A stretch of DNA of 64,000 bases, taken from the NCBI RefSeq assembly GCF_000742135.1, contig NZ_KN046818.1, positions 2,338,600 through 2,402,599 on the forward strand. The letters are read 5' to 3'. The position numbers and the translations under genes are program-made. The notes under the pieces were generated by a model. The model saw nothing but the letters and a program-made list of their open reading frames with translations. It searched no databases and was not told the DNA's origin. Source of the stretch: Klebsiella pneumoniae (GTDB taxonomy: Bacteria > Pseudomonadota > Gammaproteobacteria > Enterobacterales > Enterobacteriaceae). Below, in pieces: positions 51,898-61,247 of this stretch; position 1 is the first letter of the stretch, and each line of letters opens with the position of its first letter.

Positions 51898-53394
51898 ATG
51901 CCACATTCATCCCACACGCAGCAGACGAAGACTCACGAGGCGGCCGCCGGCTACAGTCCGCGGCTATGTAATGACGATCTGGCGCCGACCCGCGACCAGA
52001 ACTGGAGCTGGTACAATATCTTTTCATTCTGGATGTCGGACGTGCACAGCATGGGCGGCTACGTAGTGGCGGCGAGCTTCTTTACGCTTGGGCTGGCCAG
52101 CTGGCAGGTTCTGCTCTGCCTGCTGGTGGGCATCTGTATTGTCCAGCTGTGCGCCAACCTGGTGGCGAAGCCGAGCCAGATGGCCGGGGTGCCTTACGCG
52201 GTGATTTGTCGTCAGGCGTTTGGCGTCTTCGGCGCCAATATCCCGGCGGTGATCCGCGGGCTGATCGCCTTTGCCTGGTACGGCATTCAGACCTATCTGG
52301 CGGCGAATGCCCTGATGCTGGTCCTGCTCAAGTTCTGGCCCTCCCTAGCCTCGCTGACCAGCAGCAGCTTTCTCGGGCTGTCGCCCCTCGGCTGGCTGTG
52401 CTTCGCCACTATGTGGCTGCTGCAGGCGATGGTGTTCTGGCATGGCATGAACGCCATCAAACGCTTTATCGATATCGCCGGTCCGGCGGTTTATGTGGTG
52501 ATGCTGGCGCTGGCCGGATGGATTGTATACAAGACCGGTCTGGATGGGATCTCCTTTACCCTCGCCAGCAAATCCCTGAGCGCCGGCGAGCAGACCTGGC
52601 AGATGATCACCGCCACGGCGCTGGTGGTCTCCTACTTCTCCGGGCCGCTGCTTAACTTCGGTGACTTTTCCCGCTACGGCAAAAGCATGGGCGAGATCCG
52701 CCGCGGTAACCGCTGGGGTCTGCCGTTTAACTTCCTGCTGTTCTCGGTGGTGACCGTGGTGATTGTCTCCGGCACCCAGTCGCTGTTCGGCAAAATGATC
52801 ACTGACCCGATCGAAACCGTCAGCCGCGTGGGTAACGATCTGGCGGTGGCCATCGGCCTGCTGACCATGATTACCGCCACCATCGGCATTAATATCGTGG
52901 CTAACTTCGTCTCGCCGGCCTTCGATTTTTCCAACTGCGCGCCACAGAAAATCAGCTTCCGTACCGGCGGGATGATTGCCGCGGTGGGCTCGATACTTCT
53001 GACGCCGTGGAATCTGTTTAACTCGCCGGAGTTGATCCACTATACCCTCGACGTACTGGGCGCCTTTATTGGCCCGCTGTTTGGCATCCTGATCGCCGAC
53101 TTCTACCTGATCAAACGCGGCCGGGTGTCAGTGGACGATCTGTTTGACGATACGCCGCAGGGTAAATACTGGTACCGCAATGGCTTTAACCCGAAAGCGA
53201 TTGCCGCCCTGCTGCCGTCGGTGGGCCTGGGGCTGATTATCAGCTTTATTCCGGCCTTGCATGAAGTGGCGAACTTCAGCTGGTTTATCGGCGTCTTCCT
53301 CGGCGCCACCGCCTACCGCTGGCTGGCTCGCGACGAGCGCGAAGTGCAGGCGAAAGCCGCCTTCCGCTCCGGCGCGGTGGCGCAAAAAGAGTAA
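51898..53394 (+). CDS. hpxC: Allantoin permease, NCS1 family
   Basis: This 498-residue NCS1 transporter has twelve predicted helices. Its N-terminus LAPTRDQNWSWYNIFSFWMSD is the family signature, followed by MAGVPYAVICRQAFGVFGAN and GPLLNFGDFSRYGKSM. It resembles PucI/AllW allantoin carriers. It imports allantoin by cation symport and is divergent from hpxS. A TTGTATACAA palindrome lies inside the gene at 52523-52532. A GC hairpin follows the stop. Confidence 0.92.
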   Translation: MPHSSHTQQTKTHEAAAGYSPRLCNDDLAPTRDQNWSWYNIFSFWMSDVHSMGGYVVAASFFTLGLASWQVLLCLLVGICIVQLCANLVAKPSQMAGVPYAVICRQAFGVFGANIPAVIRGLIAFAWYGIQTYLAANALMLVLLKFWPSLASLTSSSFLGLSPLGWLCFATMWLLQAMVFWHGMNAIKRFIDIAGPAVYVVMLALAGWIVYKTGLDGISFTLASKSLSAGEQTWQMITATALVVSYFSGPLLNFGDFSRYGKSMGEIRRGNRWGLPFNFLLFSVVTVVIVSGTQSLFGKMITDPIETVSRVGNDLAVAIGLLTMITATIGINIVANFVSPAFDFSNCAPQKISFRTGGMIAAVGSILLTPWNLFNSPELIHYTLDVLGAFIGPLFGILIADFYLIKRGRVSVDDLFDDTPQGKYWYRNGFNPKAIAALLPSVGLGLIISFIPALHEVANFSWFIGVFLGATAYRWLARDEREVQAKAAFRSGAVAQKE

Positions 53395-53404
53395 CCTTCC
53401 CCTT

Positions 53405-53429
53405 CTGCCGCGGCGTCTGGCCGCGGCAG
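53405..53429 (+). terminator. Hairpin after hpxC
   Basis: CTGCCGCGGC pairs with GCCGCGGCAG (10 bp, five-base loop). No T-run follows. It sits just upstream of the guaD promoter and may separate the two transcription units. Confidence 0.55.
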
Positions 53430-53438
53430 GCTGCAAAC

Positions 53439-53454
53439 TGGCACCAATCTTGCT
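53439..53454 (+). promoter_or_regulatory. Sigma-54 promoter of guaD
   Basis: TGGCACCAATCTTGCT matches the sigma-54 consensus at both elements with GG-N10-GC spacing. It lies about 42 bp before the guaD ATG and fits NtrC-dependent guaD expression reported for K. pneumoniae. Confidence 0.85.
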
Positions 53455-53495
53455 GTTTATCACTATTCCCAGAGCGTTAAGAGAAGGCAGGTTCG

Positions 53496-54806
53496 ATGAT
53501 GGATTACCAGACCGCGGTGCGCGGTGCATTTTTTAATATCGCCGGCGTGGCGGAGACCCCGGATGAGGTGGCCGCCCAGGCCCGCTATCTCGATGATGGC
53601 CTGTTGTTCCTGCAGGAGGGGAAAATTATCGCCCTGCTGCCATGGCAGGAGGGGGAAGCCTTTCTGCATCCCCTGAAGGGCTATGTCGATCTGAGGGGTA
53701 AGCTGCTGCTGCCGGGGTTCGTTGATGCCCACGTTCACTATCCGCAGACCGAGATGATCGGCGCCTTTGGCGAACAGCTGCTGGAGTGGCTCACTACCTA
53801 CACCTTCCCGGTGGAGAGCCAGTTTGCCGATGCGGAGTATGCCCAGGAGATAGCGCAGTTTTTTGTAAATCAGCTGATAAGCCATGGCACCACCACCGCG
53901 CTGGTGTTTTGTACCCTGCATCCGGCATCGGTGGAGGCGTTATTCAGCGAAGCGCTGCGCCTCAATATGCGCCTGATCGCCGGGAAAGTGATGATGGATC
54001 GCCATGTGCCCGACTACCTGTGCGAAACCGCCGGGGAGAGCTACGAGCAGACCCGGGCGTTGATCCGCCGCTGGCATCAGCGCGGCAGGCTGGGCTATGC
54101 CATCACCCCGCGCTTTGCCCCCACCTCGACCCCGGGGTTGCTGGAGGCGGTGCAGCGCCTGCGGGCCGAGTTTCCCGACACCTGGCTGCAGACGCATCTC
54201 AGTGAAAACCGGGAGGAGATCGCCTGGGTTAAACAGCTGTGGCCTGAGCATGCGCGCTATCTGGATGTCTATCATCACTATCAGCTCACTGGCGAACGCA
54301 GCGTCTTCGCTCACGGGATCCATCTCGATGATGCCGAGTGGCAGTGCCTGCATGACACCGGGTCCGCAGTCGCCTTCTGCCCGACGTCGAATCTGTTTCT
54401 CGGCAGCGGGCTGTTCCGCCTGCCCGCCTGCTGGCAGCACCAGGTGCGGATGGGCATCGGCAGCGACGTCGGAGCCGGGACCACCTTCAGCATGCTGCGG
54501 ACGCTGGGCGAGGCCTACAAGGTAGGACAACTGCAGAGCTATCGCCTGCGAGCCAGCGAGGCCTTCTATCACGCCACCCTTGGCGGGGCGCGCGCCCTGC
54601 GGCTGGAGGAGAAAATTGGTAATTTCCAGCCGGGCAAAGAGGCGGATTTTGTGGTGATTGACCCGGCGGTCACCCCGCTGCAGCGCCTGCGCATAGGCCG
54701 CTGCCATGACATTTATGAGCAGCTGTTCGTGCTGATGACCCTGGTTGATGAACGCAATATCAGCGAGACGTGGGTGAACGGCGAGCGGGTGTGGTGTCAG
54801 GATTGA
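53496..54806 (+). CDS. guaD: Guanine deaminase
   Basis: This 436-residue zinc amidohydrolase has the metal motif PGFVDAHVHYPQTEMIG, RFAPTSTPGLLEAVQRL, LQTHLSENREEIAWV and the C-terminal GIGSDVGAGTTFSMLRTLGE with the last metal Asp. It deaminates guanine to xanthine. There are two adjacent ATG codons (53496, 53499). It is transcribed alone from a sigma-54 promoter and converges on a diguanylate cyclase gene. Confidence 0.93.
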   Translation: MMDYQTAVRGAFFNIAGVAETPDEVAAQARYLDDGLLFLQEGKIIALLPWQEGEAFLHPLKGYVDLRGKLLLPGFVDAHVHYPQTEMIGAFGEQLLEWLTTYTFPVESQFADAEYAQEIAQFFVNQLISHGTTTALVFCTLHPASVEALFSEALRLNMRLIAGKVMMDRHVPDYLCETAGESYEQTRALIRRWHQRGRLGYAITPRFAPTSTPGLLEAVQRLRAEFPDTWLQTHLSENREEIAWVKQLWPEHARYLDVYHHYQLTGERSVFAHGIHLDDAEWQCLHDTGSAVAFCPTSNLFLGSGLFRLPACWQHQVRMGIGSDVGAGTTFSMLRTLGEAYKVGQLQSYRLRASEAFYHATLGGARALRLEEKIGNFQPGKEADFVVIDPAVTPLQRLRIGRCHDIYEQLFVLMTLVDERNISETWVNGERVWCQD

Positions 54807-54904
54807 CCCCTCAGCCAGTCCCACTTCCTGAAAAGAACGAGAAAACGCACCATACCTTGTTTGCCACCTTAGCGCAGGCTAACCCACTACAGGCGGGGGC
54901 TTAT

Positions 54905-56161
54905 TCAGGCGGCGCCATCTCTACTGCGCCGTCGCTCAGGGCTGTCAAAAGGCATGCGCGTCACCCGATTACGCCCATCATTTTTTGCCGCATACAGCGC
55001 TTTATCGACGCGGGAAAACAGTTGATCAACCGTTTCGCCGTCATGATGTTCAGCCACGCCGATGCTGACGGTCACCGACAGCGTCTGGTATTCGCTAACC
55101 GCCTGGCGGATCCCCTCCGCCAGTATCAGCGCGCGGCCGATCGGCGAATGGGGCAAAAAAAGCAGAAACTCTTCTCCACCCCAGCGATAAATTGTATCTT
55201 CGCGGTCGACCGACGTTTCCAGAATACGAGAGAGCACCAGCAGGACCTCATCGCCTTTTTGATGGCCGTGAATATCATTAATGCTCTTGAAATGATCGAT
55301 ATCGATTAACAGCAGACAATAACCCCGGGGGATAAAAGTTGGCGCCTCAACCAGACGGTGAAACTCCCGGCGATTAAGCAAGCCGGTTAACGGATCGTGG
55401 GCGGCGGAAAATTCCAGCTCTTTTTTCAGATGCACTTCTTCGGTGATATCGTGAATGATGCATAGCATCAGTCGAATATTATACAGCACCACCGGCCCGG
55501 CATAAGTTTGGACATGACGTAGCGAGCCGTCAGCCAGAATATGCGTAAAATTAAGCGGTTTATGACCGCCAGGCAGATTGGCAATATTATTCATAATGGG
55601 GATGACGTCCCGGCCCAGGGTATTTATTTGCCAGGTATGTTTGGTGCGCATTTCCTCATCGGAATAATGATAAAAACGTAGCGCGGCAATATTGGCATCG
55701 ACAATCCGGCCATCTTTATGAGGGTCGATCAACAGCATCGGCGCGGTATTGGTCATAAAAAAGCGAGCGAAAAAGCCATTGTTACGCCGCTGGTAGCGGC
55801 GGGAGCCGGTATGAATCGACTGATTTTGCGCCAGCAGCTTCACGGCTTCAAACAGCAGCAAGCAACCACAGTCTTCGGTATCAATCAGGGTGGTTTTGCA
55901 ATACACCGACTGCAACCCATTGGCGGTGGGTAACGTCCAGACTTCGAATATCTCGCTCATGGTGTCGAGATAGCGAAGGTAGTGCTGCAGTTGCGTTTCC
56001 GGACAGGTGGAATAAATACCGTTACGCATCTCATTGAGCGACATCTCGCCGCTCAATGTCCGGGAAGCCTGATTGGCATAGACCACCCTTTCGTTAAAAG
56101 GATGAACTACCCATATCGGGGTGCTTAAGACCTCAAAAACAGCCAGCTCTTTTAATAACAT
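54905..56161 (-). CDS. PAS-GGDEF diguanylate cyclase
   Basis: This protein of about 418 residues starts at MLLKELAVFEVLSTPIWVVH. Two PAS-like sensor segments (VVYANQASRTLSGE, and IVDANIAALRFYHYSDEEM followed by HILADGSLRHVQTYAG) precede a GGDEF domain. The catalytic motif is YRWGGEEFLLFLP, with IDIDHFKSINDIHGHQKGDEVL and DPLTGLLNRREFH. It should make cyclic-di-GMP. The RxxD inhibitory site reads DxxD (SVDREDT), so product inhibition at that site is probably lost. A longer start at 56284 exists but adds an atypical leader. No membrane segment was seen, so it is probably cytosolic. Confidence 0.9.
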   Translation of the reverse strand: MLLKELAVFEVLSTPIWVVHPFNERVVYANQASRTLSGEMSLNEMRNGIYSTCPETQLQHYLRYLDTMSEIFEVWTLPTANGLQSVYCKTTLIDTEDCGCLLLFEAVKLLAQNQSIHTGSRRYQRRNNGFFARFFMTNTAPMLLIDPHKDGRIVDANIAALRFYHYSDEEMRTKHTWQINTLGRDVIPIMNNIANLPGGHKPLNFTHILADGSLRHVQTYAGPVVLYNIRLMLCIIHDITEEVHLKKELEFSAAHDPLTGLLNRREFHRLVEAPTFIPRGYCLLLIDIDHFKSINDIHGHQKGDEVLLVLSRILETSVDREDTIYRWGGEEFLLFLPHSPIGRALILAEGIRQAVSEYQTLSVTVSIGVAEHHDGETVDQLFSRVDKALYAAKNDGRNRVTRMPFDSPERRRSRDGAA

Positions 56162-56284
56162 ACAGGCCCCAAACCGACCCACTGCCGGCGCGGAACGGCA
56201 CTTAACGCTGTGCAGCCCCAACGCTGGTTTAAAGTGAAAGCAAAATAGACACCGAGAAACCGCAATTACGCGCGAGCGCGCCAA

Positions 56285-56559
56285 GTATAGTCGGTTATGC
56301 GCCCAGTAAAGCCCTCTGAGGGTGACTTTGCGCGCAGTTTAACCAACAGAAGCGATGCTGCCTTTAATAATAATTGTATTTCAACAGCATAGCAGCAATG
56401 CCAGAACGGGTAGTCGCTTTTGATCACAGAGTGTGCATCGCCAACAGGGGTTACCCGGCAGGCGCAGCGGCATAGGCCAGGGCGGGCAGAGAGTCGCTTT
56501 TCTGCCCAGGCTAACCGTGATAGTTTCTATCATTACGCTCATTCATAGCGACAATTACC
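56285..56559. other. Divergent region before the LacI gene
   Basis: No gene is seen. It holds promoters for the diguanylate cyclase and the LacI-type gene. No operator could be assigned with confidence. Confidence 0.5.
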
Positions 56560-57600
56560 TTGAAAAAAATCGCCACTAAAATCACCCTTGCCGACATTGC
56601 GCGTGAAGCGCGCGTCGGCGTAGCCACCGTCGACCGGGTGCTCAATAAGCGCGCGGCGGTGAAAGAGTCCACGGCGCGGCGCGTGCTGGAGGCCGCCCGC
56701 CGGCTGGGTTTTACCCTCGAGCAGCCCCACTATCGCCTGGCTGCCGGCAAAGCGCCGGTCACGATCAGAATGGGCTTTATCCTGCTGCAGGAGAGCCACT
56801 CCTTCTACCTGCCGTTGGCCCGGGCGCTGACGCGCGAGGCTGCCCCATGGCTACCGGCGGGCCAGGCGCCGGTGATACTGCATTTTGCCATCGATGCGGT
56901 GGAAGCGATGGCTCAGGCCATTCACCGACTCAGCGATGAAGTGGAGGTGCTCGGCCTGGTGGCGCTGGATCACCCGCTGATTCGCCACGCGGTGGCCCGG
57001 GCCGCCGCCCGCGGCGTGCGCGTGTTCACCCTGCTTTCCGATCTGTCGGTCCCCCAGCGCAGCGGGTATATCGGCCTCGATAATCATAAAGCCGGGCGCA
57101 CAGCCGCCTGGTTTATCGAGCGCTTATGCCGGGGGAATGGCGAAATTGGCATTATCATTGGCGATAATCGTTTTACCTGCCAGGAAAGCTGTGAGATCAG
57201 CTTTCGCTCCTGCCTGCGAGAACAGGGCAAGGGGCAACAGATCCTTGAGCCGGTTCGCAGTCATGAACGGGCGGATATCGCCAGGACCGTGACGGAACAG
57301 ATGCTGACTCAGTACCCGGCCCTGCAGGCGATCTACGCCCCCTGCGGCGGCGTCGAAGGGATCGTCGACGCGCTGCGCGACAGCGGCCGTCAGCAGGAGA
57401 TCGCTCTGGTCTGCCACGGTCCGCTCAGCGACAGTGAACTGGCCCTGATCGATGGCACCATCGACATCATGCTTAACCACCGGCTGGATGAGTTTGCCGC
57501 CGTTACGCTGCGCGCCATGGCGGACGCCGCTTCACGCCCCCATAGCGAGGTGATTTCACTCCCTCAGCCTTTCGATATCATCACCAAAGAAAATATGTAA
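56560..57600 (+). CDS. LacI-family transcriptional regulator
   Basis: This 346-residue regulator has the LacI helix-turn-helix and hinge (ITLADIAREARVGVATVDRVL, then NKRAAVKESTARRVLEAARRLGF) and a periplasmic-binding-type effector domain (IGIIIGDNRFTCQESCEISF). The start is a TTG with no strong ribosome site, suggesting low expression. The sensor is unlike the headless LacI remnant at 9861. It lies 192 bp upstream of the epimerase and Gfo/Idh operon and is its probable regulator. Binding-protein-like ligands such as polyols or inositol derivatives are likely. Confidence 0.9.
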   Translation: MKKIATKITLADIAREARVGVATVDRVLNKRAAVKESTARRVLEAARRLGFTLEQPHYRLAAGKAPVTIRMGFILLQESHSFYLPLARALTREAAPWLPAGQAPVILHFAIDAVEAMAQAIHRLSDEVEVLGLVALDHPLIRHAVARAAARGVRVFTLLSDLSVPQRSGYIGLDNHKAGRTAAWFIERLCRGNGEIGIIIGDNRFTCQESCEISFRSCLREQGKGQQILEPVRSHERADIARTVTEQMLTQYPALQAIYAPCGGVEGIVDALRDSGRQQEIALVCHGPLSDSELALIDGTIDIMLNHRLDEFAAVTLRAMADAASRPHSEVISLPQPFDIITKENM

Positions 57601-57610
57601 ATTTCCGGCT

Positions 57611-57677
57611 CCGTCTCCAGCGGAGACGGGTATCGGGCGGACCGCGCCACATCTCGATTTGATAAAAAATTATCAAA
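57611..57677 (+). promoter_or_regulatory. Hairpin and AT-rich palindrome before the epimerase gene
   Basis: CCGTCTCC/GGAGACGG (57611-57629) may end the LacI transcript. TTTGATAA and TTATCAAA (57658-57677) form an AT-rich palindrome with further GATAA/TTATC copies down to 57745. These could be operators for the LacI protein, but they lack the central CG of typical LacI sites. Confidence 0.5.
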
Positions 57678-57792
57678 AAATCCATCAATTAAAATCATGA
57701 TGATTATCATAAAATCAAAATTCCATCATTGTTGATAATGAAATCTTTATTCAATACTCAGCGGCATCCCTTGTATGAAAAAGGAAGCCGAC

Positions 57793-58716
57793 ATGATACA
57801 TCCTATCGCTAACGCCCCCTGCAGCTGGGGCGTCGATGACCCGAAAAACCCTAACCTCCCTGCCTGGGCTACCGTGCTGAAGGAGGCGGCGCAGGCTGGC
57901 TATCGCAGCATTGAGCTCGGCCCCTGGGGTTATCTCCCCAGCGATCCGGCCAGCCTGCGCGCGGCGCTGGAGCAGCATCAGCTGTCGCTGGTCGCCGGCA
58001 CGATCTTTGACGATCTGGTGAGCGAGGCCCATTTCCCCACCCTGGTGGCGCTGACCCATCAAATCTGCCGCAATCTGTCGCAGGTAGCCGCTGCCGAACC
58101 GATCCCGGGCCGCCCTTTCCAGCCGCCCTATCTGGTGATTATCGACTTCGGCAACCCCGAACGGGCGCGCTTTGCCGGGCGCGGCGCGCTGGCTCCGCGC
58201 CTCAATGACAAAGACTGGCAGCGCATGATGGAGCACATTATCGCCCTTAGCACCCTCGCCTGGCAGGAGTACGGTGTGCGGGCGGTTATCCATCCGCACG
58301 CCGGGGGCAGCATTGAATTCGCGGATGAGATCGAGCGGCTGGCCAACGATATCCCGCACGACGTCGCCGGGTTGTGTCTGGACACCGGACATCTCTATTA
58401 CGCCGGGATGGATCCGCTCGACTGGCTGGATCGCTATTACCTCCGCCTGGACTATCTGCACTTCAAGGATGTCGACCCGCAGGTTTATCAGCGCGCTATC
58501 CATGAAGGTATCGACTTCTTCACTGCCTGCGCCAAAGGGGTGATGTGCCCGCTCGGCAGCGGCGCCATTGACTATCCGGCTATCAAAGACTTTCTTGCCC
58601 GCCGGGGGTATCAGGGCTGGATAACCATTGAACAAGAGCGCGACCCGCGCCATGCCGCAGGCAGCCTGCAGGCGGTCACGGAAAGTCTGCGCTATCTGCG
58701 CGACGTCGGATTCTGA
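57793..58716 (+). CDS. Sugar phosphate isomerase/epimerase (IolE/IolI-like TIM barrel)
   Basis: This 307-residue enzyme of the AP-endonuclease-2 TIM-barrel family starts MIHPIANAPCSWGVDDPKNP, which resembles IolE (inosose dehydratase) starts. Metal-site segments are visible: VIHPHAGGSIEFADEIERL, LCLDTGHLYYAG, YLHFKDVDPQVY and WITIEQERDPRH. The ATG at 57793 has AGGAAG six bases upstream; an earlier one at 57775 does not. It is followed after 13 bp by a Gfo/Idh/MocA dehydrogenase, so it probably isomerises or dehydrates a cyclitol or keto-sugar in a short catabolic route under LacI control. Confidence 0.87.
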   Translation: MIHPIANAPCSWGVDDPKNPNLPAWATVLKEAAQAGYRSIELGPWGYLPSDPASLRAALEQHQLSLVAGTIFDDLVSEAHFPTLVALTHQICRNLSQVAAAEPIPGRPFQPPYLVIIDFGNPERARFAGRGALAPRLNDKDWQRMMEHIIALSTLAWQEYGVRAVIHPHAGGSIEFADEIERLANDIPHDVAGLCLDTGHLYYAGMDPLDWLDRYYLRLDYLHFKDVDPQVYQRAIHEGIDFFTACAKGVMCPLGSGAIDYPAIKDFLARRGYQGWITIEQERDPRHAAGSLQAVTESLRYLRDVGF

Positions 58717-58729
58717 CAGGAGGCACGAC

Positions 58730-59902
58730 ATGATTAACGGTTTAAAACCTCTCGACCGCACCCTGCGCTGGGGCATGGTCGGCGGCGGCGGCAGCAGCCA
58801 GATCGGCTATATTCACCGCTCTGCAGCGCTGCGCGATAACACCTTCACGCTGCAGGCCGGCGCCTTTGATATTGATGCCGAGCGCGGACGCCAGTTCGGC
58901 CAACGGCTGGGGGTGGATCCCGACCGCTGTTACGGCGACTATCAAAGCCTGTTCCGCAGCGAGGCTGCCCGGCCTGACGGCATTCAGGCGGTGTCAGTTG
59001 CCACGCCAAATAACACCCACTATGCCATCTGCCGGGCCGCGCTGGAGGCCGGGCTGCACGTGGTGTGCGAAAAGCCGCTGTGCTTCAGCAGCGAGGAAGC
59101 TGACGAGCTGGTGGCGCTCAGCCAGCGGCGGCGCAAGATCATCGGGGTGACCTACGGCTATGCCGGCCACCAGCTGATCCTGCAGGCCCGGCAGATGATC
59201 GCCGACGGGCTGCTGGGCGATATCCGTATCGTTAATATGCAGTTTGCCCACGGTTTTCACGCCCAGCCGGTGGAACAGGAAAACGCCAGTACCCGCTGGC
59301 GGGTCGATCCCCGATTCGTCGGCCCCAGCTATGTGCTGGGCGACCTGGCCACCCATCCGCTGTTTCTGATCGAAACCATGGCCCCGCAGCTGAAGATCAC
59401 CCGGCTGATGTGCGCCAGACAAAGCTTCGTCAAAAGCCGCGCGCCGCTGGAAGATAACGCCCATGTACTGATGGAGTATGACAACGGGGCCATCGGCTCA
59501 CTGTGGAGCTCCGCCGTCAACTGCGGTTCGATGCACGGGCAAAAGGTGCGAATCATCGGTGAAAAAGCCAGTCTCGAATGGTGGGATGAACAGCCCAACC
59601 AGCTACGCTACGAAATCCAGGGCGAACCCGTGCGCATCCTCGAGCGCGGTATGGACTATCTCGATCCGCTGGCGCGTCAGGATGATCGCATCGGCGGCGG
59701 CCATCCCGAGGGACTGTTTGAGGCATGGTCGAATCTCTATCGCCGCTTCGCCATCGCCATGGATGCCGCCGACCGTCGCGACGAGGCGCTGCTGGCCGAC
59801 TTCTGGTACCCGGACGCCCGCGCCGGGGCGTTCGGCGTCCGCTGGGTGGAAAACTGCGTGCGTTCTGCCGACAACGGCGCCTGCTGGGTCGACTTCCGCT
59901 AA
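58730..59902 (+). CDS. Gfo/Idh/MocA-family oxidoreductase
   Basis: This 390-residue NAD(P)-dependent dehydrogenase has the Rossmann motif RWGMVGGGGSSQIGYIH and the family EKP motif in LHVVCEKPLCFSSEE. The active-site part YVLGDLATHPLFLIETM carries the Asp/His pair. The ATG at 58730 follows AGGAGG; a longer frame would lie inside the epimerase gene. It should oxidise a sugar or inositol. It forms a two-gene operon with the IolE-like gene. Confidence 0.9.
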   Translation: MINGLKPLDRTLRWGMVGGGGSSQIGYIHRSAALRDNTFTLQAGAFDIDAERGRQFGQRLGVDPDRCYGDYQSLFRSEAARPDGIQAVSVATPNNTHYAICRAALEAGLHVVCEKPLCFSSEEADELVALSQRRRKIIGVTYGYAGHQLILQARQMIADGLLGDIRIVNMQFAHGFHAQPVEQENASTRWRVDPRFVGPSYVLGDLATHPLFLIETMAPQLKITRLMCARQSFVKSRAPLEDNAHVLMEYDNGAIGSLWSSAVNCGSMHGQKVRIIGEKASLEWWDEQPNQLRYEIQGEPVRILERGMDYLDPLARQDDRIGGGHPEGLFEAWSNLYRRFAIAMDAADRRDEALLADFWYPDARAGAFGVRWVENCVRSADNGACWVDFR

Positions 59903-59939
59903 CTCGCCGGCTCAGGGCGTTCGTCCTGAGCCTTTACGG

Positions 59940-61046
59940 CTATTTTTCTGTCCGCGCCAGCTGGGTTTTATCCGCCTCATGGGCGCGGTCCGCCAGCCCC
60001 TGGAACGCTCCGGCGCCATAGTATTGCGCGGGAACCGGCAATGCCTGCATATCGTGCCCTGGATAGATCTGCAGTTCGCCGAGGTCGCGTAAGCGGAATC
60101 CCCCGACCTGCTCCGGCATGGTCAGGCGATACGGCGGCATGGTTTCGAATGGGATCGGCGTCGGCAGCCGGTTTTCCTGTAGATCGTAGTTACGCTTCAG
60201 TACCAGAAACTTATCCGGCACCCGCCGGTGACTATTCCACCAGTCGCCGTCGATCTGCTGAAACATCGCTTCCGTCTCACCGCGCGTCGCCACCAGCAGC
60301 CGGGTCAGCACTTGTTTCAGCGCCGCATCCATGGCCTGGTTATAATCCTCCAGCGAACCGCCGTGGCCGCTGAGGATGACATTAATCGCCAGCCTCGCGC
60401 CCAGTAAATTGGAGTAGAGATCCTCGGGCGAAAAAGCGGAAATCTCTTCGGAAAACCCGGGGACCGACTGGAAGCCATACCACTGGGCGATCTCATGCCA
60501 CTGGGCGATTTCAAAGGCCAGATGCCCGGCGAGCCAGGCCGCCAGCTGATAGCGCTGCCTGACGCCCGCCGGCGGCGTAAAGGCATTCAGCTGCACGCGG
60601 CGCACGCCCAGTTCTTCACTGTAGAAGATCCGCCCCGCCTGGCCCAGCGTCGGCGCAATACGATTGAACAGATAAAAGGTGTTGTCCGCCGTATCGCGCA
60701 CATGGGCGATATCAATAAACCCGCCGCGGCGGGTATAGATAAGCCCGTTCTGCTCCTCGCTGAGCCCCAGCAGATTTTTCACCGCACCGAACGCGCTATC
60801 GTTGTAATGGTGCTTACCCAGCGTACCCAGAGTCAACACATTACCGATCTGGTACATCGGGATCGGAATGCCCGCCGCGCGCACGTGCAGGTCGTAACCA
60901 AAAGCGCAGCACGGTCGCAGCGACTCCGGCGGCGGCAGCTCACCGAGGGTGGGCGCCGTATGGATCGCCGTCACGGCGGGTAGCACCGGATCCTGCGCCA
61001 GCGCCGGCAGCGCCAGCGCGAATAATAGCCAGAAGGCTTTACGCAT
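59940..61046 (-). CDS. DUF4056 family secreted protein
   Basis: This 368-residue protein has a signal peptide MRKAFWLLFALALPALAQDP. The body fits DUF4056: CCAFGYDLHVRAAGIPIPM, GLIYTRRGGFIDIAHVRDTAD and a short repeat EIAQWHEIAQWYGF. It is probably periplasmic. The function of the family is unknown to me. I chose the start at 61046, which follows a GAGG site, over an upstream one. It is convergent with the dehydrogenase gene. Confidence 0.82.
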   Translation of the reverse strand: MRKAFWLLFALALPALAQDPVLPAVTAIHTAPTLGELPPPESLRPCCAFGYDLHVRAAGIPIPMYQIGNVLTLGTLGKHHYNDSAFGAVKNLLGLSEEQNGLIYTRRGGFIDIAHVRDTADNTFYLFNRIAPTLGQAGRIFYSEELGVRRVQLNAFTPPAGVRQRYQLAAWLAGHLAFEIAQWHEIAQWYGFQSVPGFSEEISAFSPEDLYSNLLGARLAINVILSGHGGSLEDYNQAMDAALKQVLTRLLVATRGETEAMFQQIDGDWWNSHRRVPDKFLVLKRNYDLQENRLPTPIPFETMPPYRLTMPEQVGGFRLRDLGELQIYPGHDMQALPVPAQYYGAGAFQGLADRAHEADKTQLARTEK

Positions 61047-61111
61047 CAACAGCCTCTCCACAGCAATAAAAGTGCGCGCATCTTACCGGCAGATAGCGCC
61101 TGCGGTTTTAG

Positions 61112-61174
61112 TTAAAAACGGTATTCAGCGCCGACAACGAAACTATTGCGCGCGGAAAAGCGCTGGCTATCCCC
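61112..61174 (-). pseudogene. Possible outer-membrane protein C-terminal remnant
   Basis: A leftward frame ends MGDSQRFSARNSFVVGAEYRF and stop. The terminal V-x-A-E-Y-R-F is the typical last strand of an outer-membrane beta barrel. No barrel precedes it, since the TPP riboswitch lies upstream. It may be a remnant or coincidence. Confidence 0.3.
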
Positions 61175-61247
61175 CATTACCATCATCCTGCGGCAAGGTG
61201 GCGCGGTGATTGTATTCAAAAGGTGAATGTCGTATAACATAGCGCTA

